Assembly (NCBI RefSeq): GCF_004745825.1
Contig: NZ_SRLA01000003.1
Coordinates: 310,001-374,000 of the forward strand
Direction of reading: 5' to 3'
Origin: Hymenobacter fodinae
GTDB taxonomy: Bacteria; Bacteroidota; Bacteroidia; Cytophagales; Hymenobacteraceae
DNA: 64,000 nt
Shown: positions 17,855 to 25,370 of the stretch, one piece after another
Position numbering within the stretch: position 1 is the first letter of the stretch
Layout: each line of letters opens with the position of its first letter
Translations under genes and position numbers: made by a program
Notes under the pieces: generated by a model
Databases searched by the model: none
What the model saw: the letters and a program-made list of their open reading frames with translations, nothing else
What the model was told of the DNA's origin: nothing

Positions 17855-18532
17855 ATGAAATTACTGCTGGTAGAAGATGAGCCCAAGGTGGCATCCTTTG
17901 TAAAAAAGGGGTTCGAAAATGAAGGCTACGAGATTGAGGTGGCCTACGACGGCCGCCTAGGCCTCTCACTGGCCCAGAAACAGCCCTACGACCTGGTCAT
18001 TCTCGATGTTAACCTCCCGCACATCAATGGGTTTGAGCTCTGCAAGTTGCTGAAGCAGCAGGCCCCCCAGCAACCCGTGCTGCTCCTCACGGCCATGGAT
18101 AGCCTCGATGATAAGGTAACGGGCTTTGAGGCCGGCGCCGACGACTACCTCGTGAAACCGTTTGAGTTCAAGGAGCTGCTGCTACGGGCCCGGGTGCTCA
18201 CCCGCCGTCACGCCGATGGAGCCGCCGTGAAGCAGTTGCTCCGCATTGCCGATCTGGAGCTGAACCTTGACTCCAAAACCGTAATGCGGGCCGGGCAGCG
18301 CATTGAGCTTACCACCAAGGAATACGCCCTGTTGGAGTATCTGCTGTTGAACCGGGGGAAGATTATTTCCCGCGTCGACATTGCCGAGAAGGTCTGGGAG
18401 CTGAATTTCGACACCAACACCAACGTCATTGATGTGTACGTGAGCTACCTGCGCAAAAAGCTCGACAAAGGCTACGATGTTAAGCTGATTCACACGGTGG
18501 TGGGCATGGGCTACGTGCTGCGAGAGGGATAA
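17855..18532 (+). CDS. OmpR/PhoB-family response regulator
   Basis: DNA-binding response regulator of 225 aa. The receiver domain shows the acidic pair E7/D8, the phosphoacceptor D51 in DLVILDVNLP, T83-region LLLTAMD and the Lys in DDYLVKPF. A winged-helix output domain follows (LNLDSKTVMRAGQRIELTTKEYALLEYLL, then VIDVYVSYLRKKLDKG...LIHTVVGMGYVL). The ATG at 17855 is used, since the upstream 29 codons of open frame match nothing. It forms an operon with the sensor kinase 50 bp downstream. Direct repeats with 11-bp spacing before the genes at 20024 and 24005 are the probable targets. Confidence 0.95.
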   Translation: MKLLLVEDEPKVASFVKKGFENEGYEIEVAYDGRLGLSLAQKQPYDLVILDVNLPHINGFELCKLLKQQAPQQPVLLLTAMDSLDDKVTGFEAGADDYLVKPFEFKELLLRARVLTRRHADGAAVKQLLRIADLELNLDSKTVMRAGQRIELTTKEYALLEYLLLNRGKIISRVDIAEKVWELNFDTNTNVIDVYVSYLRKKLDKGYDVKLIHTVVGMGYVLREG

Positions 18533-18582
18533 CCGCCGCCGACGCCTAAGCCACTTCACTCATCTTTTCCACCTCACCGCTC

Positions 18583-19968
18583 ATGCTCATCCGCAACAAG
18601 CTCATTCTGCGCTTTACGCTGCTGGTAGTGGGCATTCAGCTGTGCTTTTCCATTTTCATCTATTACTTCCAGGCCAGCACCCGGGAGCAACGCTTTATCA
18701 ACCGTCTGGCGGGCAAGGCAGCCATGACGGCCCGCGTGCTGGTTCGCCGCGACAGCCTCAACAACCAGCTGCTACGCACGCTTCACCGCCGCGACTTGTT
18801 TACCGTACCGGGCGAGCAGATTAGCATTTATGGGGAGGGGCAGCACTTACTTTATACCAGCGCCGATGGCCTGAGCCAGAAGCTTAATTCGCGGTATTTG
18901 CCGCGCATTAAGCCGGGGCAGGCGGTGCAGTTCCAGGATGGCCCGCTGGAAACCATTGGCATGTACTACGAGCGAAATGGACGCCCATACTGGATTTTTG
19001 CCGCCGGCCACGATGACTTTGGGCACCGGCAAATGGAGAAGCTGCGCCTGATTTTACTGGCCGCCAACCTGGGGGCGCTGGTGCTGATTATTCTGGCCGG
19101 CTGGTATTTCGCCGATGAGTCGCTGAAACCTATTTCCCGCATCATTGCCCAGGTGGAGCGCATTACGGCAACGCGCCTGAGCACCCGCGTAGACGAGGGC
19201 AACGGCACCGATGAAATCGCCCAACTGGCCCGCACCTTCAACCAGATGCTAGGAGGCGTGGAGCAGGCATTCGAGTCGCAGAAGAGCTTCCTGAGCAACG
19301 CCTCTCATGAGCTACGCACCCCCTTGGCCTCGGTACTGGGCACCTTGGAAACCTCCTACGCCTACGATACCGACCTAGCCGAAGCCAAGCGCAGCATCAG
19401 CTCGGCCACGGAGGAAATCAAGAAGCTCATTGAGCTAACCAACGGCCTGCTAAGCCTGGCCAAAGTAACCGACGCCTCGTTCCGCCGCGACCTAGTGCGC
19501 CTTGATGAGTGCCTGGCGCAGGCCATTGCCTCCTGCGAGAAAAGTTACCCCGACCGAGTCATAAAGCTGCAGTTTGGCCAACTCCCTAAGGATGTTGACG
19601 ACATGTTTATGGTGCGCGGCAATGCCCAGCTTATGACCACTGCCCTGCTCAACCTCCTCGATAACGCCTGCAAATACTCCCAGCACGAGGTGCAGGCCCG
19701 GCTCAGCTATCCAACCACCGACCTGCTGGAGGTGCGGGTAACGGACCAGGGCATTGGCATGGAGCCTCACGAGCTGGCCCGAATTTACGAGCCCCTGTAC
19801 CGCGCCGGCACCGATACTACGGCCCCGGGCTACGGTATTGGCTTGCCCATGACGCGCAAAATAGTGCTGCTGCACGGGGGCCAGATTCAGCTTACCTCGG
19901 TAGTAGGCCAGGGTACCACCGCTACTATTCAGCTGCCTGCCGCAGTCGATGATGAGCAAGGTCTCTAA
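18583..19968 (+). CDS. Membrane sensor histidine kinase
   Basis: 461 aa. TM1 is at about residues 7-28, followed by a periplasmic sensor of about 130 residues and TM2 at about 160-180. A HAMP linker (DESLKPISRIIAQVERI), the HisKA domain with phosphoacceptor H242 in NASHELRTPLASVLG and an HATPase_c domain complete it (N box LLNLLDNACKYS, G1 VTDQGIGM, G2 GYGIGLPMTRKIV). The architecture is that of CusS/ArlS-like kinases. It is the partner of the regulator 50 bp upstream. The signal is unknown; the neighbouring copper-type protein and RND pump suggest metal or envelope stress. Confidence 0.94.
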   Translation: MLIRNKLILRFTLLVVGIQLCFSIFIYYFQASTREQRFINRLAGKAAMTARVLVRRDSLNNQLLRTLHRRDLFTVPGEQISIYGEGQHLLYTSADGLSQKLNSRYLPRIKPGQAVQFQDGPLETIGMYYERNGRPYWIFAAGHDDFGHRQMEKLRLILLAANLGALVLIILAGWYFADESLKPISRIIAQVERITATRLSTRVDEGNGTDEIAQLARTFNQMLGGVEQAFESQKSFLSNASHELRTPLASVLGTLETSYAYDTDLAEAKRSISSATEEIKKLIELTNGLLSLAKVTDASFRRDLVRLDECLAQAIASCEKSYPDRVIKLQFGQLPKDVDDMFMVRGNAQLMTTALLNLLDNACKYSQHEVQARLSYPTTDLLEVRVTDQGIGMEPHELARIYEPLYRAGTDTTAPGYGIGLPMTRKIVLLHGGQIQLTSVVGQGTTATIQLPAAVDDEQGL

Positions 19969-19972
19969 CCTC

Positions 19973-20003
19973 TTTTAATGTCCTTCTCATTTTGTTTTAA
20001 TGT
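19973..20003 (+). promoter_or_regulatory. 11-bp-phased direct repeats (candidate response-regulator site)
   Basis: TTTTAAT at 19973, TTCTCAT at 19984 and TTTTAAT at 19995 are each 11 bp apart, the geometry of PhoB/OmpR-type sites. The last repeat begins 21 bp before a TTTG (20016-20019), the same distance as in the array before the RND operon. Binding by the adjacent regulator is inference. Confidence 0.6.
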
Positions 20004-20023
20004 GGTAGGGGGTGTTTTGCGGT

Positions 20024-20296
20024 ATGGCTGGACTACCCATTTCCTCTTCCGCCTCCCGAAATCGGCTGCTCGTGTGGCTGTTAGTGGGCACGCTGTTGCT
20101 TTCCACGGGGCTTAACCTGTACTTACTTTTTCAGGGCCCTGATTATCCGGAGGACTACGCGCTGGATGCGCCCCTGCTCGAAACAATGGCCGAGGTAGAG
20201 CTACAACAAACCCGCCAGGCCCTGGCCGAGTGTCAGGCAGGCAGCTCTTTCGGCCCCGATAGTATGGCTCACGCCTCAGCCCCTCACAAGCACTAG
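20024..20296 (+). CDS. Small single-pass membrane protein, unknown function
   Basis: 90 aa from the ATG at 20024; the GTG at 20012 is possible but lies inside the promoter-like TTTG region. One N-terminal TM (LLVWLLVGTLLLSTGLNLYLLF, about residues 15-36) is followed by an acidic helix-prone periplasmic tail with one Cys (QALAECQAG) and a His-containing end (HASAPHKH). I recognise no family. It lies 55 bp after the kinase gene behind its own direct-repeat array, so it may be an accessory or feedback protein of the two-component system. Confidence 0.65.
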   Translation: MAGLPISSSASRNRLLVWLLVGTLLLSTGLNLYLLFQGPDYPEDYALDAPLLETMAEVELQQTRQALAECQAGSSFGPDSMAHASAPHKH

Positions 20297-20423
20297 CCTA
20301 GCCCCAACGCGCTGCTAGACCTGCCTGGGCGTGTGTAAACCAGGCCTTGTGGGTGTTGCTACCGTCAAATTTTCTTTCCCCCTTTAGAAGCCACTGCTAA
20401 GCGTTGGCCCTCCTTTTCTACTT

Positions 20424-20759
20424 ATGCTTCCTCGTCAACAACACGTATTAGATGCTCTACATGCTTGCCTTATTGCCTGCGAACAACTAGCCCTCAGTGG
20501 CCTAGAAGTGCCAGAACTGCACCGGGGTGTACGCCTCAGCCGCGACTGTGCCGACCTGTGCCGCCTCACGGCCACGTTTGTAATGCGCCACGCCGAGCAC
20601 ACGGTGCATATTCTGCGCGAGTGCGCCGAGCTGTGCCGCTCCTGCGCCGATGAGTGCACGCAGTTCTCCCTGGAAGCTGCCCGCCACTGCACTGAAACCT
20701 GCCGCCGGGCCGAAGACGCCTGCCGCACCGCTTTTGTAGTGCCCTCGTTTGCCCCCTAG
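20424..20759 (+). CDS. Cys-rich four-helix-bundle copper-binding protein (Csp/DUF326-like)
   Basis: 111 aa with 11 cysteines at 15, 19, 42, 46, 67, 71, 74, 78, 89, 93 and 100. They make five CxxxC pairs on amphipathic helices, with His 7, 13, 56, 59, 62 and 88. This is the pattern of Csp copper storage proteins, which line a four-helix bundle with Cys thiolates to bind many Cu(I). There is no signal peptide, so it resembles the cytosolic Csp3 type. It lies next to a two-component system and upstream of an RND pump. Copper storage or buffering is inferred from the family. Confidence 0.85.
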   Translation: MLPRQQHVLDALHACLIACEQLALSGLEVPELHRGVRLSRDCADLCRLTATFVMRHAEHTVHILRECAELCRSCADECTQFSLEAARHCTETCRRAEDACRTAFVVPSFAP

Positions 20760-21008
20760 GCCTAGTCAATTCTGGCAACAGCCCACTTAGCATGTGCGGA
20801 GCGATGACGGTGCTTCATTAGTCTTACTTATTGCAGTAGGGGATAAAATTCCTCTAAGCGCTATTGCGCAACTTTTTCAAGCTAGTGGCACTCAAACACA
20901 CCCTGTTGTAGTGGTAATGAGTGCCAAGGGCAGTCATTGGTGCTCATAGGCAACCAATGGTAATAGGGGTGCATCTGGGATATATCGCGTGTCTACTTTT
21001 CCTGCCCT

Positions 21009-21989
21009 ATGCCCGTGTTTCTACGCCTCCTATGCTGCAGTGGAATAGTACTGCTGATAGCGGGGTTACCGCTGGCCGCTCAAACGGCGCACAAACAGCG
21101 CCTGCCCCTGCGCGACCAGACGCATTTATATCGCCCGAATAAGCCGACCAGCGAGTTGGCTTTCTATCTGCTGCCGGCCCGCTCACCGGTACCGCGCGGG
21201 GTACTGCTCTTGTTACCCGGCTTGGGCGGCAAAGCCCAACACGTGTTTCAGGAAACCGCCCTGGGGCAGCAGGCTTCACAGGCCGGCTTCGTGACCGTCG
21301 TGCCGACGCTGAACAACCGGCTCTACCTGGACTCCGCGGGCACCTGTTTCCTCGACGAAGTCCTGCGCCGCGTCACCCAGCAGTACCCGAGCGTAGGCGG
21401 TAACCTGTTCATCGGGGGCTTTTCCGCCGGCGGGCACGTGGCCCTAACCTATGCTGAAACCCTGGTCCGTAATACCGCCCGGCTCCCGCTACGGGTAAAC
21501 GCCGTGTTTAGCGTCGACTCGCCCGTGGATTTGGCGTCCTTCTGGCAGGTTGGACAGCGACAAGCTGCGCAGAATTGTCATCCGTTGCTGGTGCAGGGAG
21601 GCCGGTCCACGATGGCTACGCTCACCCACGCCTTCGGCGGCACCCCCGACCAGAGGCCCGCCGCTTATCGCCAATATTCGGCATTTTCCAGTAGTGACCC
21701 CACGGGCGGCAATCTCGTCCTGCTCAAGTCAACGCCGGTACGCGTGTACTGTGAGCCCGACCTGAACTTCTGGCGCCAGCACTACTGCCCCACCTGGCAA
21801 CTAGAAGACCTGAATGCGGCCATGCTCAAGACCATGATAGAAACCTTGCGTCGCCAAGGAAATATGAGGGCAGAATATCTGGAAACCCACGGCAAAGGTC
21901 GCATGGGCCAGCGGCCGTTCCCCCATTCGTGGTCCATTGTCGACGCCCCTGAATGCATCAGATGGCTGCAAAGCTTTGTGCAGGAGTAG
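21009..21989 (+). CDS. Secreted alpha/beta hydrolase
   Basis: 326 aa with a signal peptide (MPVFLRLLCCSGIVLLIAGLPLAAQ). An oxyanion-strand motif (GVLLLLPGLGG) is followed by the nucleophile elbow IGGFSAGGHVAL with S139. VYCEPDLNFW may supply the acid, and HSWSIVDAPECIRWLQ supplies the late His. Overall it resembles periplasmic esterase or prolyl-oligopeptidase-like folds found in Bacteroidota. The substrate is unknown. It faces the CLC gene tail to tail. Confidence 0.8.
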   Translation: MPVFLRLLCCSGIVLLIAGLPLAAQTAHKQRLPLRDQTHLYRPNKPTSELAFYLLPARSPVPRGVLLLLPGLGGKAQHVFQETALGQQASQAGFVTVVPTLNNRLYLDSAGTCFLDEVLRRVTQQYPSVGGNLFIGGFSAGGHVALTYAETLVRNTARLPLRVNAVFSVDSPVDLASFWQVGQRQAAQNCHPLLVQGGRSTMATLTHAFGGTPDQRPAAYRQYSAFSSSDPTGGNLVLLKSTPVRVYCEPDLNFWRQHYCPTWQLEDLNAAMLKTMIETLRRQGNMRAEYLETHGKGRMGQRPFPHSWSIVDAPECIRWLQSFVQE

Positions 21990-22180
21990 CAGACAACACT
22001 GGCTTCGTCGGTCGCGCTACATGGCAGCCCTTGCACCCGATAGGCGAATTATTGCTCACGGTGCTACCGGCCGAGAATACGCAACTAAACAAGGGCAAGT
22101 AGCTGCACGCGTTGCGGGTGTTTCTCTAAATTGGTGCAGGTAGCCTCATCCGCCGTAAGCAGGAAGCAACTCCGCATGGC

Positions 22181-23596
22181 TCAATTGTTCTCCTGTGGTG
22201 GCTCCGGCTGGGGGCGAGTTGCGAGGCGGCTCGTCGTGGAAGGTTGGGCAAGGGCCTCCCGTAGAAAGCCCATTTTTAGATGCTCATAGAAGGAATGCGG
22301 GTCAACGAGCGAGGCCACAGCTTGGGCCATCATTCCACTGAGCAACAGCTGGAAGATAGCCGAGTGGCGGTCCGTCATTTCGAGTACCAGAATGGCGGCT
22401 GTGAATGGAGAGCGGACCACCCCCGTTAGAAAGCTTACCATGCTAACCAGAATGAGCAAGTTGCGGTCTTCTAGCGGTACGCTGCCCAGCCGGCACAACC
22501 CATCGCCGAGCACGGCCCCGGCACTAAGTGAGGTGGCAAAAATGCCACCCGCGCCGCCACCGCTGTAGCTCAGCGCCATGCCCGCGTAGCGCGCCGGAAA
22601 CAGGTACCAGGGCGTTTGTCCATCATTCTGAAACAGCAGGCGGTTAATAATGGGTTTGCCCGTGCCCACGCCCTCTTGGCCTACAGTGTAGGCCAGTACC
22701 GCCAGGAGCAGTCCGCACCCCACTACCCAAGCCGCCTGCTGACCCAGGGATGTAAAGCGGCGCCGGTACGCGTTCAGCCAAAGCAGCGTTTTTGCGAAAA
22801 CAGCTCCCGCTAGGCCACAAACAATAGCCACCAGAGCTACTGTAGCCAAAAACCAGCCCGCGTGCGCCGTCACTTTCGGAAACCCCAAATATAAGTACGA
22901 CCCCAGCAGCGACTGTGCCGTGAGGCCCGCCACAATTACGGCCGAAAACACGGCCATCCGGAAGCGGGCCATGTGCATTTGGGTCAGTTCTTCCACCACA
23001 AACACAATTCCGCCCAGCGGGGTGTTGAAGGCCGCCGCCAGCCCGGCTGCGCCACCCGTCACGAGGGCAATTTGCCTCGACAGCTGGGGCCAGCCCGCTG
23101 GCTGCAAGCGGTTAATAGCTCGGAATATGGCCGCCGATATCTGAATGGTAGGCCCTTCGCGGCCAATTACCCCGCCTCCCAACAGCAGCGTGACGCTGCT
23201 CAATACTTTGACGAAGGCCACCCGCAAGCTCAGCAAGTAGCCCGTGCGATGGTGCTGCCCCGGGTTGGAAAGCTCAATGCCCGCCATCAGCTGCGGAATT
23301 CCGCTGCCCCTCGCGGCCGGTGCCCACCGCTGCACCACGCCCCACGACACCAGAAAGGCTAGCGGCGTCAGGCCAAAGGCGAGGAGAGGCTGCCGCTGCA
23401 GCCACCCAAAGCTTACCGCCTCAGCCCACACAAACAGCTTCTCGTACCCAACGGCCACCACGCCCGTGACAATGGAAGCAAACCAAAACGGGAAGCTTTG
23501 CAGAATCAGCCGACGGACGCGGTCGGTGTAGAGGCGCTGGAGAAAATGTTGATCGAGCCACGAAAGGGCCCTGGCATAGCGTGAAGCTTCCGGCAT
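22181..23596 (-). CDS. CLC-family chloride channel/exchanger
   Basis: 471 aa from the ATG at 23596 (a TTG 33 bp upstream is less likely). The three selectivity-filter blocks are present: ARGSGIPQL, GREGPTIQIS with the gating Glu, and the GGAGGIFATSLSAGA region. FNTPLGGIVFVVEELTQ keeps the Glu equivalent to E. coli E203, which takes up protons from inside, so this is more likely a 2Cl-/H+ exchanger than a channel. There are no C-terminal CBS domains. It is divergent from the RND operon and shares its 408-bp upstream region. Confidence 0.93.
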   Translation of the reverse strand: MPEASRYARALSWLDQHFLQRLYTDRVRRLILQSFPFWFASIVTGVVAVGYEKLFVWAEAVSFGWLQRQPLLAFGLTPLAFLVSWGVVQRWAPAARGSGIPQLMAGIELSNPGQHHRTGYLLSLRVAFVKVLSSVTLLLGGGVIGREGPTIQISAAIFRAINRLQPAGWPQLSRQIALVTGGAAGLAAAFNTPLGGIVFVVEELTQMHMARFRMAVFSAVIVAGLTAQSLLGSYLYLGFPKVTAHAGWFLATVALVAIVCGLAGAVFAKTLLWLNAYRRRFTSLGQQAAWVVGCGLLLAVLAYTVGQEGVGTGKPIINRLLFQNDGQTPWYLFPARYAGMALSYSGGGAGGIFATSLSAGAVLGDGLCRLGSVPLEDRNLLILVSMVSFLTGVVRSPFTAAILVLEMTDRHSAIFQLLLSGMMAQAVASLVDPHSFYEHLKMGFLREALAQPSTTSRLATRPQPEPPQENN

Positions 23597-24004
23597 GCGG
23601 GAGGGAATAAAGTTGAGCTTACTGCACAAAGTACGGCTAGCAACGTGTAGAGTACGTGTACGGGGAGAAATTACAGACAGCCGGGCTTACCCTCCTTCGC
23701 CCCAAAGTATAAGCCGCCCTGCCCAGATGAATTTCACCCAAATACTATCGTACCTGGGAGTAGTAGCATAACCGTTCAGGAATCCGCTTACTGCTAGCTC
23801 ACCCGCTCAGGAACAACCAGATAGCCGGCTTCTAGGCCACCTCACTGGTCGCTCCCTAGGCCTCTTATACCCTCCGCAATATGCCTCTGCGGGTGTCCAA
23901 GGGCTTTTTAATGTCTTTTAATGTTGTTCTAATTCTGTGCTAATCTCCGGGGAGCAGCTTTGTGGCATCCTGCACGAGTTCCGTGTAGGTTGATCCTCCT
24001 CGAT
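23597..24004. other. 408-bp divergent region between CLC gene and RND operon
   Basis: Contains the phased direct repeats at 23906-23944 and a probable RND promoter. The remaining 300 bp hold a few CTAGGCC words and no coding sequence that I can support. Confidence 0.6.
23906..23944 (+). promoter_or_regulatory. Four 10/11-bp-phased direct repeats before the RND operon
   Basis: TTTTAAT at 23906 and 23916, TTCTAAT at 23927 and TGCTAAT at 23938 are spaced 10, 11 and 11 bp. The same element stands before the gene at 20024. The last repeat starts 21 bp before TTTG at 23959-23962, part of CAGCTTTG, a near-consensus -7 element. They are candidate activator sites of the regulator at 17855. Confidence 0.6.
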
Positions 24005-25168
24005 ATGCAACCGCTTCACCCCTCCCGATACCGTTTACTCGCCTGGTTTGCTCCTGCCCTGTTGGGGCTTGGCCTAGCCAGCTGCGGTACCGATACGCAA
24101 GCCAACACCGCAACCAGCACGAACGAGGGTCCTCCTACCCTGCCCGTTACGCAGCTAACTGCCCGCGACACGGTACTTCACCACGACTACGTAGCCGACA
24201 TTCAGGCCGTGCGCAACGTGGAAATCAGGGCTCGGCTGGAGGGCTTTCTGGAGCAGATTTATGTGGATGAGGGCCAGGCCGTGCGCAAGGGTCAGCCGCT
24301 GTTTCGCATCAACGATACCGAGTACAAGAGCCGCCTAACCCAAGCGCAGGCCGAACTAAGCAGCGCGCAGTCGGCGGCGCGGGTGGCCAAGCTGGAAGTA
24401 GAGCGGGTGAAGCTGCTCACGGAGAAGAATATCATTTCCAAAACCGAGCTGGAGGTAGCCCAGGCCAAGTACCAAGCGGCCCTCTCGCAGATTCAGCAGG
24501 CGCGCACTGCGGTATCCAATGCCTCGCTGTACGTATCGTACACGCTGGTGCGCGCTCCCTTTGATGGTGTTATCAACCGCATTCCGCTGAAGATGGGCAG
24601 TGTAATTGAGGATGGTACCCTGCTTACTACAGTGTCCGATATCAACTCGATGTTCGCCTACTTCAACGTGTCGGAGGCGGAGTACCTGCAATACGTGAAG
24701 AATAGCGGCAAAGACTCGGCTCGCAGCACCAACGTAGCCCACCTGCTGCTCGCCGACGGCTCTACTTACCCCGTGCAGGGCAAAGTAGAAACCGTGGAAA
24801 GTCAGTTCCAGGCCAATACCGGCTCTATAGCCTTCCGGGCCCGCTTTGATAACCCCAAGAAGCTGTTGCGTCACGGTGCTTCGGGTCGCGTGCGCCTGAG
24901 CAATACCGTGGAAGACGCCGTGCTGGTGCCGCAGAAATCGGTGTTTGAGGTGCAGGACAAGAACTACGTGTACATGGTGGATGCTGCCGGCAAGGTGAAG
25001 CAGCACCCCTTCCAGCCCCAAACCCGCCTTTCCGACTTCTACGTGGTAAAAACTGGCCTTAAGAGCGGCGACAAAGTGGTATACGAAGGCGTGCAGGACC
25101 TGCGCGACGGGGCTACCATCACTCCCAAACCCGTGGAGATGGACGATTTAATTGAGGAAGCCCGGTAA
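24005..25168 (+). CDS. RND efflux periplasmic adaptor lipoprotein
   Basis: Membrane-fusion protein of an HAE1-type tripartite pump, 387 aa. The ATG at 24005 gives a lipoprotein signal with lipobox LGLASC (Cys 27). Domains are the half lipoyl motif EIRARLEGFLEQIYVDEGQAVRKGQPLF, an alpha-hairpin coiled coil (about residues 95-160), the second lipoyl half LVRAPFDGVINRIPLKMGSVIEDGTLL, then beta-barrel and membrane-proximal domains. It is the first gene of the adaptor-permease-outer-membrane channel operon. Regulation by the two-component system is suggested by the direct repeats upstream. Confidence 0.94.
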   Translation: MQPLHPSRYRLLAWFAPALLGLGLASCGTDTQANTATSTNEGPPTLPVTQLTARDTVLHHDYVADIQAVRNVEIRARLEGFLEQIYVDEGQAVRKGQPLFRINDTEYKSRLTQAQAELSSAQSAARVAKLEVERVKLLTEKNIISKTELEVAQAKYQAALSQIQQARTAVSNASLYVSYTLVRAPFDGVINRIPLKMGSVIEDGTLLTTVSDINSMFAYFNVSEAEYLQYVKNSGKDSARSTNVAHLLLADGSTYPVQGKVETVESQFQANTGSIAFRARFDNPKKLLRHGASGRVRLSNTVEDAVLVPQKSVFEVQDKNYVYMVDAAGKVKQHPFQPQTRLSDFYVVKTGLKSGDKVVYEGVQDLRDGATITPKPVEMDDLIEEAR

Positions 25169-25196
25169 GCATAATCTGATACTCTAGAGCTACAAG

Positions 25197-25336
25197 CTAG
25201 CTCCCCTCCTCAGATGAGGAGGGGTTGGGGGTGGTTGACCGGAGCGTTGCCCGGTAACTAGCCAACCCTAGTTCTAGCTGCTGTTCTAGGCCAGTCAACC
25301 ACCCCCAGCCCCTCCTCATCTGAGGAGGGGAGCTAG
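25197..25336. repeat. 140-bp REP/MITE-like inverted repeat (family 1, copy A)
   Basis: Two 43-bp arms (25197-25239 and 25294-25336) are inverted copies with a single mismatch. Each holds its own CCCCTCCTCA/TGAGGAGGGG mini-hairpin and the block GGGGGTGGTTGAC. It lies inside the RND operon between adaptor and permease. A related element is at 62159-62285. No transposase is encoded in the window. Confidence 0.85.
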
Positions 25337-25370
25337 TCTCTTTAAGACCTCCCCTCCAGCTCAAAAAAAT

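Noticed and set aside
25197..25336. CRISPR array
   Set aside because: The two repeats are inverted rather than direct, there is a single interval, and no cas gene is present.
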